Source: a virus. From it: 20,309 nucleotides of DNA. The notes beneath the pieces were generated by a model. That model did no database searches. It was not told the DNA's origin and saw nothing but the letters and a program-made list of their open reading frames with translations. Below are positions 1 to 5,770 of the stretch, piece by piece. Position 1 is the stretch's first letter. Every line of letters starts with the position of its first letter. The position numbers were made by a program, and so were the translations under genes. The stretch spans positions 1 to 20,309 of the IMG/VR virus record IMGVR_UViG_3300036832_000370; one strand, 5' to 3'.

Positions 1-386
1 ACCATGACCCCTTTACGGACCCGCCCCTCGAGCATGGCGACGACGGCCGGATCAGCCGTCTTGCCGAAGCTCGACGCCGCCGCCGCCGCCGCTAGCTTCA
101 CGTACTCTTCCACGAACGCCCGCGGCACCGCCGTGCCGTCCCAGAACACCGCGCCCTGGGCGTCGAGCGCGGCGTGGACCGACGCCACCTTGTCGAGCAG
201 CAGCGCCTGGTCGGATGCGATCGGCGTTTCGTCGGAGGCGATGACGCCCAGCTCGACCAGCGCCATCGTCGCGAGCGTCGCGACGGGAATCATTTCCGTC
301 AGCGTCGGGCTGTCGTCCAGCGGCACCACGCGCACGCCGAGGCGGCGCAACGCCTGCTGCGCGATGGTGGCGACCGGCACGGCCAT
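1..386 (-). CDS. Head-tail connector/adaptor-like protein, partial (C-terminus beyond left edge)
   Basis: The gene starts at ATG 386 and runs off the left edge after 128 codons with no stop. It begins 3 nt after the stop of the preceding 51-codon gene (TGAGCCATG), so it belongs to the same minus-strand head operon. The N-terminus (MAVPVATIAQQALRRLGV) and a second similar stretch, PVATLATMALVELGV at about residues 34-48, look like an internal duplication of a helix-turn unit. A further helical stretch ends in SSFGK. This pattern recalls the gp4-like tail accessory or head-tail adaptor proteins of P22-type podoviruses, which sit under the portal. Position after portal, scaffold and capsid genes agrees. 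Family assignment is from memory of the pattern and is moderate; that it is a real gene is well supported by frame, spacing and context. Confidence 0.6.
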   Translation of the reverse strand, partial: MAVPVATIAQQALRRLGVRVVPLDDSPTLTEMIPVATLATMALVELGVIASDETPIASDQALLLDKVASVHAALDAQGAVFWDGTAVPRAFVEEYVKLAAAAAASSFGKTADPAVVAMLEGRVRKGVM

Positions 387-389
387 GGC

Positions 390-545
390 TCAGTGCGCCG
401 CCGCGCCCCGGACGCTCGCCGGCGGCGGCGGCGGGATGTCGCTTGGATCGGTCAGGATGCCGGCGGCGAGGCTCGAGACGCGGGTAGCCGTGCCGCTGCC
501 GGACGTCGCGTGCGCCGCCTGGATGTCGGCCTGGGCCTTGATCAT
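390..545 (-). CDS. Small hypothetical head-operon protein (51 aa)
   Basis: The frame opens with ATG at 545 and stops with TGA at 392-390. The start overlaps the stop of the upstream gene in an ATGA (545-542), and the next gene begins 3 nt later, so it fills the gap exactly. The product starts MIKAQADIQAAHATSGSG and contains a run of five prolines (about residues 38-42) before an Ala-rich tail. No domain is recognised. Its coupling to both neighbours is the main reason to call it a gene. It may be a minor head protein or a small structural linker, but this is only inferred from location. Confidence 0.6.
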   Translation of the reverse strand: MIKAQADIQAAHATSGSGTATRVSSLAAGILTDPSDIPPPPPASVRGAAAH

Positions 546-907
546 CCCTCGCCGGCCGCCTCGCGCGCCTTGCGCACCTCAGGCGTTGGCGGCGGTCCGG
601 ACGGTGCCGCCGGGTCAAGCCCGAGTTCGACCATGTGGGCAGCGTAGGCCGCGCTGTTCTCCTCGATGGTCGTCGCGGCGCCTCCACGTGCCCCGAGCGA
701 GCCGGCGCCGTTGAAGTCGAGGATGATCTGCGCGCCGATCGAGCCCGCCGCCTGGGCCGCCTCGCGCGCGGCTTTCTGCTCGGGCGTTTCGGCGGGCGCG
801 GGGGCCGCTTTGTCCTTGGTGTCGGTCGGCGCAGCCTTGTCCTTGGTGTCGGCCGGCTTCGGCTCGGCGCCGCCGCCTGAGCCGGATGTCGTGGGGGATG
901 TTGCCAT
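542..907 (-). CDS. Hypothetical Ala/Lys/Pro-rich protein (121 aa) after the capsid/HNH genes
   Basis: ATG 907 is preceded by a strong Shine-Dalgarno AAAGGAG at about 8 nt, unlike most genes here, so it is probably translated independently. It lies 23 bp after the HNH gene. The N-terminal 40 residues are low complexity (Ser/Gly, then Lys/Ala/Pro) with the octapeptide DTKDKAAP repeated at residues 20-27 and 29-36. The rest (about 55-121) is less biased and includes GAQIILDFNGAGSLGARGG. In head operons of this kind a small protein often follows the capsid gene, so a minor capsid or head-decoration role is possible. No family is recognised, and the function is unknown. Confidence 0.7.
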   Translation of the reverse strand: MATSPTTSGSGGGAEPKPADTKDKAAPTDTKDKAAPAPAETPEQKAAREAAQAAGSIGAQIILDFNGAGSLGARGGAATTIEENSAAYAAHMVELGLDPAAPSGPPPTPEVRKAREAAGEG

Positions 908-930
908 GGGGTTGGCTCCTTTCGATTGTG

Positions 931-1752
931 TCAGATCAGCAGGCCGTTGCGTTGCGCGAACGCGATCGGGTCGGTGGCCGACTTACGCAAGTTGCAGTTC
1001 GCACAAGCGATGACGAGGTTGTTCGGCCAGTTGGTGCCGCCCTTCGAGAGAGGCACCAGATGGTCAACGTGATAGTTCTTCTTTGCTGGCTTCGCGCACC
1101 AATGGCACCTCCAGCGTTGTGCCTCTCCAATGCGTTTGATGTCGGCGCCGGTGTGGCTGCCCTCGGCGTTCGCCTCCCGACCGCGGCGCCGAAGTTTGAT
1201 GGCCCGGAAAGCCTCGGGGTTTTCCTTGCGCCACAGGTCCGCCTTCTCTGGATGTTTCTCGCGCCACCGCTGCGTCCTGGCAGCGCTCCTTTCTGGGTTG
1301 GCCTTCGCCCATTGTCTGTTCGTCTCGGCGATCTTCTCCTTGTTCACCGCACGATAGGCCGCCATCTGCTCCTGGTTGGCTGCCTGCCACTTTAGCGACC
1401 GTGCGATGCTTGCGGTGGGATCGCGGTGGTACCGTACACGGCCCTGTTCCCTGATCTTTTCGGGGTTGGTTGCCATGATCAGTTCATAGCGCACCTTCGA
1501 CTGTGCATTTTTTTCAGGCCGATGCTGGTCGTCCCATTCTTTGGTCCGACGCCGTTTCCCTTCCAGCGTGGCCTCGTCCATGGAATGAACGCGGGTGCAT
1601 TCAATGCACTGTCCATCGACCGTTTTGCGTTCGCTGACGTGACCCCGCTTGCAGGGCTTCGTCTCGCCCATGAAGTATCGGCGCAAGCCCGCGGCCTGGG
1701 CCTGCTTACGTGTGACGACAGCCCCGTCATAGGGTACATATTCCAAAGCCAT
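931..1752 (-). CDS. HNH endonuclease, free-standing, next to the intron-split capsid gene
   Basis: A 273-aa protein from ATG 1752 (MALEYVPYDG), with TAGGTG about 8 nt upstream. An in-frame ATG at 1851 would add 33 residues that cross a hairpin and look non-coding, so 1752 is preferred. The N-terminus has a zinc-binding signature, CKRGH at residues 34-38 and CIEC at 49-52, known from phage homing-type HNH proteins. The middle is a Lys/Arg/Glu-rich helical region with NPEK-like repeats (about 60-180). The C-terminus is a classical HNH nuclease: CHWC 216-219, HVDH 228-231 and CANC 250-253. The family cuts double-stranded DNA with a beta-beta-alpha metal fold. It starts 120 bp after the stop of capsid exon 2, outside the group I intron. 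A homing role in support of that intron is inferred from this placement. Confidence 0.9.
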   Translation of the reverse strand: MALEYVPYDGAVVTRKQAQAAGLRRYFMGETKPCKRGHVSERKTVDGQCIECTRVHSMDEATLEGKRRRTKEWDDQHRPEKNAQSKVRYELIMATNPEKIREQGRVRYHRDPTASIARSLKWQAANQEQMAAYRAVNKEKIAETNRQWAKANPERSAARTQRWREKHPEKADLWRKENPEAFRAIKLRRRGREANAEGSHTGADIKRIGEAQRWRCHWCAKPAKKNYHVDHLVPLSKGGTNWPNNLVIACANCNLRKSATDPIAFAQRNGLLI

Positions 1753-1783
1753 GATTTCGCACCTATCCTGCGTTTTGTGGTCA

Positions 1784-1818
1784 GAGAGCCAGTGGTGTTC
1801 GAAGCACCACTGGCTTTC
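1784..1818 (-). promoter_or_regulatory. Strong hairpin in the leader of the HNH gene
   Basis: AGCCAGTGGTG (1787-1797) and CACCACTGGCT (1805-1815) form a perfect 11-bp inverted repeat around a 7-nt loop. Two outer pairs plus one G-U wobble extend it to 1784-1818. It lies between the capsid stop (1873) and the HNH start (1752). No U-tract follows on the minus strand, so it is not a canonical intrinsic terminator. It may be an RNA-processing or transcript-stability element separating capsid from endonuclease expression; that role is inferred. Confidence 0.6.
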
Positions 1819-1872
1819 GCTATTTACCACACAATCATGGGTGTGATACATCGTTATTTCATTCCGATGTCG

Positions 1873-2009
1873 TTACGCATCTGCGACACTGGAAGTATAG
1901 ATCGTCACGCAGCCTGCGTCTACCGGCTTTGTCTGATCCACCGTTGGATCGATACCAAAGCGCAATTTCCCGATACCCCTCATCTCCTGGAGTCCTACCC
2001 CGTGCATGT
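1873..2009 (-). CDS. Major capsid protein, exon 2 (C-terminal 44 residues)
   Basis: This is the missing C-terminus of the capsid gene. Read from A2009, the first two bases complete a Tyr codon begun by T2287, and the frame continues MHGVGLQEMRGIGKLRFG to TAA at 1875-1873. In N4-gp56-type capsids, as recalled, the segment DYG(F/Y)MHG-(I/V)G-EMRG, then K-RFG-DPTVD and a terminal V-(T)-(F/Y)TS-VADA follows directly after the AWAQR-KST region, which here ends exon 1. Exon 2 has no start signal of its own and would be read only from spliced RNA. Exon 1 (964 nt from ATG 3250) plus exon 2 (137 nt) gives 1101 nt, a multiple of three, for 366 residues. Confidence 0.85.
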
Positions 2010-2286
2010 CCGACGTTTCGGGTAGGTATCGTTTCTTCGCCAGTGGTCGCGAGGCACTGACCGCCCTCTCGGGCTGCTACCGGTCGCCCGGTAGATGAGA
2101 TCATATCATCACCCCAATGGGGTGTCGGGCGCTTCGGGGCGCTTGCCCCTACTCCCTTGCGGGATGATCGTTGCACCTTCCAGCCTTGCGGCTGGCTTGG
2201 CTCAGTATTGTCTCGATGTGAGAGGTTCACTGAGTTCACCCGATTTGCAACCGTCCATTAATGGACGGTGGGGCCCATGCTATTTA
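2010..2286 (-). ncRNA. Group I intron (IA2-like) inside the major capsid gene
   Basis: The continuous capsid frame ends at TAA 2260-2258 inside this segment, and capsid coding resumes at 2009. Group I features visible on the minus strand: the 5' exon ends in U (2287) and the intron ends in G (2010). The internal guide pairs G2274 with U2287 as the wobble and CCC 2273-2271 with exon GGG 2290-2288 (P1). GCATG 2280-2276 pairs with exon-2 CATGC 2008-2004 (P10). ACCGTCCAT/ATGGACGGT (2250-2269) forms P2. CTCAGT (2234-2229) with ACTGAG (2206-2201) forms P4, followed by GAACCTCTC and GAGACAAT as in T4 td. AAGGTGCAACGATCATCC (2178-2161) matches the R-type element, and its GATCATC pairs with GATGATATGATC (2110-2099) to form P7. 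There is no ORF inside. The assignment rests on core motifs and on restoration of the capsid frame; splicing is not shown. Confidence 0.88.
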
Positions 2287-3250
2287 ACCCATAGTCACGC
2301 GTATTCGTCGTCGACTTCATCCTTTGCGCCCAGGCCACGCCGAGCGCCTGCGCGCCGCAGAGCACGGAGGCGGCGACGTCGATGCCACCGGCGCCGGCTC
2401 CCGGAATAACCGGCATCTCGGGGATTTCGCGGATGATGATGCCGTCGTAAAGAATATCGCCAGCCGTGAAGAGCGGATTGTCGCGCCCGCGGTCCCACGC
2501 GTATTGCAGCGTGTTGATGATCGTGGTGTCGAGCAGCAGGTCGCGGAACACGAGGCTCGGCATGAAGCAGACGAACCACTCTTCGTCGTCGTTGACCGAG
2601 ATCGGCCGGATGCGCGGCGAGGCTGAGCGGGCCATGCGTTTGGCGAGCGTGAGGATAGGCGCGCTCATACGGTCACCCGGCGATGCGATGGTGAGCAGCG
2701 CGGTGGCCATGACGCCCGAGGCCGCGTTGGCCTTCTGGTGGCCGAACAGCACGCGGTCGGCGTTGTTGACCATCCAGGCGTTGCGCTGGGCGGCCGTGGC
2801 GGTGGAATACGGCACCTGGACCGAGCCATCGGCGGTCATCGCCTCGAGCGAGGTAATGATGTCCGACCGCATCTTCTCCAGTTCCCAGTTCATCAGCGCT
2901 TCGCGCGCGGCTTCCCTGAGGTCGATGACGGACTTCTGCTCGTCCCATTCGCTGACCGCGACCGCGTGGCGGAACGCCGAGACGACGAGGTTCAGGCTTC
3001 GGGCGTTGAGGATTTCCTCGTTGCCCTCGAGGATCGTGTTCCCGGTCACGCCCGCCCCGACCAGTCGGCGCACGGTCGGGAACACGATGGTATCGCCGGG
3101 CTTGCGCGTCAGGTCTTCCCTGACCTGGATCATCGAGCCCATGGTGGTGCCCATGTAGCGGGCGAACTGGTTCTTGCGGACGTACTCGGTGAAGAAGTCC
3201 GAATCCCAGATAAGCGGAGTCAGCCCTGGTCGGGCTGCGGTCAGGTTCAT
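2287..3250 (-). CDS. Major capsid protein, exon 1 (N4-gp56 type)
   Basis: Exon 1 encodes 321 residues of the shell protein, from MNLTAARPGLTPLIWDSDFF to AQRMKSTTNTRDYG, plus the first base of the next codon. Recognisable family traits are the N-terminal W-(D)-FF-EYVRKN-F-RYMG segment, the GDTI-FP strand with G-TGN-ILEGNEE, and the C-terminal AQALGVAWAQR. ATG 3250 is chosen; an in-frame TTG at 3259 is an alternative, and GGGAAA lies about 10 nt upstream of it. Without splicing, translation would add LNSMGPTVH and stop at 2258, losing about 45 conserved residues. The gene follows the scaffold-like gene and a small hypothetical gene, the usual head order. The protein would assemble the icosahedral head around the scaffold. 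Confidence 0.87.
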
Positions 3251-3305
3251 GTCGGCCAATGCTTGGGTTTCCCGCGTCGGGGTTGATTTTACGAGTGCGG
3301 ATTGA

Positions 3306-3494
3306 ACCCAGGCGGCGGGCCCGATCGTTTAACGCCCTGCGGCATTTGCACCCGATATCACCCCGGCGGCGGGTCCGCCGTTTACGCCCGGCGGCGGCGG
3401 CTCGCCCCCGAGGGGACCCCTGGGGCGACGCCCGTTAAGCCCGGCGGCGGCTTGCCTTCACGTCCGCGTTACGTCCGATTACGCCCGACGGCGG
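3306..3494. repeat. Array of GCCCGGCGGCGG-type repeats before the capsid gene
   Basis: Imperfect copies of (A)CGCCCGGCGGCGG start at about 3306, 3332, 3360, 3384, 3438 and 3481 on the plus strand. The first intervals are 24-28 nt and the next is 54 nt, about twice that; the last is 43 nt. The array fills most of the gap before the capsid start and runs into the end of the 3435-3740 reading frame. It may be a protein-binding array, a structured leader, or expansion of a GC-rich motif. The spacing regularity is seen; any function is open. Confidence 0.5.
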
Positions 3495-3740
3495 CGATTG
3501 CGGTTGTTCAGGCAGTGCCGTTGGTGACGATAAGGGGGAGGATTCGGCAACAGCGGCGAGGATTAGTTTAGCGTCGGCGCATGACTCTTGCATAGTGGCG
3601 AGTTTTTGGGCCGCGTTTTCCGGCAGCCGGCGTTGCAGGCGCCCGGCGTAGATGATCGCGGTGATGATCGCGAGGTCGTTCACCCGGCGTGGCCATACAG
3701 GCGTGAAATCCGGTTTGGAGGGCGGAAGATCAGGGTCCAA
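3435..3740 (-). CDS. Hypothetical protein between scaffold and capsid genes (up to 101 aa)
   Basis: An open frame lies on the coding strand of the head operon between the scaffold-like gene (stop 3846) and the capsid. The longest version starts at TTG 3740, inside the loop of a hairpin. A GTG at 3683 would give an 82-residue protein. Neither has a clear Shine-Dalgarno, so the start is unresolved. The central part (VNDLAIITAIIYAGRLQRR and on to about residue 65) looks like two amphipathic helices and has ordinary GC-rich third positions. The tail is Ser/Pro-rich and overlaps a repeat array. No family is recognised. It could be a real small head gene or a chance frame in structured DNA. Confidence 0.42.
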   Translation of the reverse strand: MDPDLPPSKPDFTPVWPRRVNDLAIITAIIYAGRLQRRLPENAAQKLATMQESCADAKLILAAVAESSPLSSPTALPEQPQSPPSGVIGRNADVKASRRRA

Positions 3741-3766
3741 CTGATCTTCCGCTGAGCCACGCCGGG
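3683..3766. repeat. Nested inverted repeats (84 nt), potential cruciform or RNA stem
   Basis: Outer arms CCCGGCGTGGC (3683-3693) and GCCACGCCGGG (3756-3766) are a perfect 11-bp inverted repeat. Inside them GCGGAAGATCAG (3722-3733) and CTGATCTTCCGC (3741-3752) form a perfect 12-bp inverted repeat with a 7-nt loop. The right inner and outer arms are 3 nt apart and the left ones 28 nt apart, which gives a long stem with one large bulge. No U-run follows on either strand. It sits between scaffold and capsid genes and may control or process the capsid mRNA. Confidence 0.6.
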
Positions 3767-3845
3767 GGGCGGTCCGTGAAAGCGGGCCGCCTGCCTGGAA
3801 AACATAAGTAACGCGGCGGAATTCAGCAACATGGAAGAGCGGCGA

Positions 3846-4661
3846 TCACCTACGCCGAGGCTCCCGGCGAAGGATATCATCCAGTGCAGGCGGACCTGCG
3901 TAGCCATTCGTCGCGCGTCCTCCCGAGGACCGGACATTGGCCAGCGACGGCGGCAGCCCGGCAGCGGGCGAGACCGGCGGGGCATTCCCGTTCCCCCGCT
4001 CCTGCTCCCATTTCTGCCGTAAGCGGGCCTCGTACGCCGCCGGATCGGTGCCGATTTCGTCGTGCAGGCGCGCCGTGGCGTTGCTGTCGAGCATCCACTG
4101 GTACGGGTGCGGCGTGTTGTAGAGCTGCGACCACAGCCGCCCGTCGCCCTCGGCCCGTTTCTTGAAGTAGCCGACCTCGTCGTCGATCTTCTCACGGCCG
4201 TGCTTGTCGACCGCGAGCATCTCCGAGACGTTCAGCCGCTCGTTCAGCACCACCCCGGTCACGCGCTGGTGGTAGCCCTGCGGGTCCTGTGCCGGGTCGA
4301 TCGGGACGAACGGCGGCGGCGCGGCGGGCGGCGCGGGCGGCGGCTTCTTCGCGGCCTCGAGTTGTTCGCGCAGCAGCCGCGCCTCGGTCTCGGCGGCGAT
4401 GACCTTGCCCTTCCAGTCCGTCCGCGCGCGCTGGAATGCGTCGATCGGCACCGAGCGCCCGTCGGTGGACAGCGCAGCCGGGTCGTCGTCGGGCTCGGCC
4501 GCGGGCGCCTTCGCCTCGCCCTTGGCTTCCCTGGGGGCCTCAGGCGGCTTCTCGGGCGTCGCGGCGCGTTCCGGGGGCGCCGGTTCGGCGGGCCTCTCAG
4601 GGGCTCCCTCGGGGGGCTGCGCGCCGCTGCTCAGGAATGCGTCAAGCTGGCTCTCGCTCAT
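3846..4661 (-). CDS. Putative head scaffolding protein (271 aa)
   Basis: The start is ATG 4661 (MSESQLDAFLSSG), which overlaps the upstream stop in ATGA. A frame extension to 4685 lies inside the preceding gene and is not used. Residues 12-62 are low complexity, rich in Pro, Ala, Glu and Lys. Residues 72-106 (VPIDAFQRARTDWKGKV, then an Ala/Glu/Leu heptad-like run) are predicted helical or coiled coil, then a Pro-Ala linker (107-120) and a helical C-terminal half. A charged, disordered start, a coiled coil and position before the capsid gene are typical of internal scaffold proteins that guide shell assembly and then leave the head. Sequence similarity to a named scaffold was not recognised, so the role is inferred from composition and gene order. 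Confidence 0.68.
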   Translation of the reverse strand: MSESQLDAFLSSGAQPPEGAPERPAEPAPPERAATPEKPPEAPREAKGEAKAPAAEPDDDPAALSTDGRSVPIDAFQRARTDWKGKVIAAETEARLLREQLEAAKKPPPAPPAAPPPFVPIDPAQDPQGYHQRVTGVVLNERLNVSEMLAVDKHGREKIDDEVGYFKKRAEGDGRLWSQLYNTPHPYQWMLDSNATARLHDEIGTDPAAYEARLRQKWEQERGNGNAPPVSPAAGLPPSLANVRSSGGRATNGYAGPPALDDILRREPRRR

Positions 4662-5770
4662 TGTTGTTGGTTCCCGTTGCCCCATTGGCTGCCGGCGCCC
4701 GCCCCGATCAGGCCGGCGATGCCGTAGCGGCGCACCAGATCGATGATGCTGTCGTTGAAGGTGACGTAGTTCCGCGATCCTTCGCCCGTCGACCTTGAGC
4801 CTGCATCTAAATACCTGATGCCGGGGATGCCCGCGTTTTGGAGGCGTTGCGCCGCGATGGCGGCTGCCTCCTTTCGGGTGGCATTGTTCTCAACTGTCGC
4901 TCCGCGCGCGAGCCAGTCATGCGCCATCTTCCCGGTCATATAGGGTGCGTCGGGCACTCCGAGCGAAGACAATGCCTCGCGCGCCACCGGATGCTGCTCG
5001 CTCAGCGGCTTGTCCCAGTCGAGGAAGTGCTCCGGCTCGGCGTTGAGGTTGACCTCGTACATGTGGCCTTGCGGTTGTACCGGAGGAGGTAATGGCTGGG
5101 GCAATGACGACATGCCGTTCTCTCGCCAGTACTGAAGAATATTCGCAACCTCTTTCGCATACGCACCGTTTGGATCGTTCCACATTTCCGTGTTGGCTTT
5201 AAGCGCGGCGTCGAAATCGCCCCGGTAATCTTTTACAAGGCCCCGCGCGTCTTCCAGCGCCAGAGCCGGGTCCGCCACCGGTATCTTCGGCGTCAGCGCA
5301 TCCCGATACCCCCGCGCCACGCCCTCGTTCTCGGCGAAGTACAGCCCGTGCCCGTAAGCCTGCTTGCCCTCGCCGGTGCCGATCTTGCTGGCGTCGAACG
5401 CATCGAAGCCGTGCGGGCTGCCGTGATACGCCTTGATCGCCCCCAGCAGCCCGCCGCCCGCGATCCCACCCGTATCGAAGCCCAGCATCGGATTGTCCAG
5501 CCGCGCCTGCGCCTCTGGCGTCAGTCCGCCCGTCCGCTGGTCGATCGTGCGCGCATAAGCGTCGTTCGCCGACACGCCGGGTGGGATCTCGCCCTGCAGC
5601 GGCGTTGCCGCGCTCACCTGCTGCCCCGGCCGCATCGTCTCGGTGCCGACCGGATTGCCAGGGTCCCAGATCTGCCCGTCGCTCCGGCCGAGCAACTGGT
5701 TCAGCGTCAGCGGCTGCGATGGATCGACGTCATCGCGCAGCAACGTATTGCGCCACAGGTATCCGCTCAT
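4658..5770 (-). CDS. ADP-ribosyltransferase-like (ART) protein in the head operon (370 aa)
   Basis: ATG 5770 overlaps the portal stop in ATGA, and its own stop overlaps the scaffold start in the same way, so it is co-translated with head proteins. The first 110 residues are unrecognised and end in a Gly-rich stretch. From residue 112 comes the ART signature: AYHGSPHGFDAFD (114-126), KIGTGEG, then AYGHGLYFAEN (138-148). A C-terminal NYVTFNDSIIDLVRRYG segment resembles the strand that closes the domain. Polyvalent-protein ARTs of phages (ART-PolyVal) share the YHGSP and G-GLYFAE motifs and would use NAD+ to modify a protein or nucleic acid target. A virion-carried, injected effector, like T4 Alt, is an inference from the operon position. 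Target and activity are unknown. Confidence 0.78.
   Translation of the reverse strand: MSGYLWRNTLLRDDVDPSQPLTLNQLLGRSDGQIWDPGNPVGTETMRPGQQVSAATPLQGEIPPGVSANDAYARTIDQRTGGLTPEAQARLDNPMLGFDTGGIAGGGLLGAIKAYHGSPHGFDAFDASKIGTGEGKQAYGHGLYFAENEGVARGYRDALTPKIPVADPALALEDARGLVKDYRGDFDAALKANTEMWNDPNGAYAKEVANILQYWRENGMSSLPQPLPPPVQPQGHMYEVNLNAEPEHFLDWDKPLSEQHPVAREALSSLGVPDAPYMTGKMAHDWLARGATVENNATRKEAAAIAAQRLQNAGIPGIRYLDAGSRSTGEGSRNYVTFNDSIIDLVRRYGIAGLIGAGAGSQWGNGNQQQ

Noticed and set aside
1859-2239. 126-codon minus-strand frame (MNSVNLSHRD...)
   Set aside because: It runs through the group I intron core and into exon 2 in the wrong frame; the sequence is constrained as RNA, not as this protein.
2250-2269. 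Free-standing operator or terminator palindrome
   Set aside because: The perfect palindrome is the P2 position of the group I intron and contains the premature stop codon of the unspliced frame.
3683-3766. tRNA gene
   Set aside because: GGCTCAGCGGAAGATC resembles a D-arm, but there is no T-loop (GTTCRA), no proper anticodon arm and no consistent cloverleaf; nested inverted repeats describe it better.
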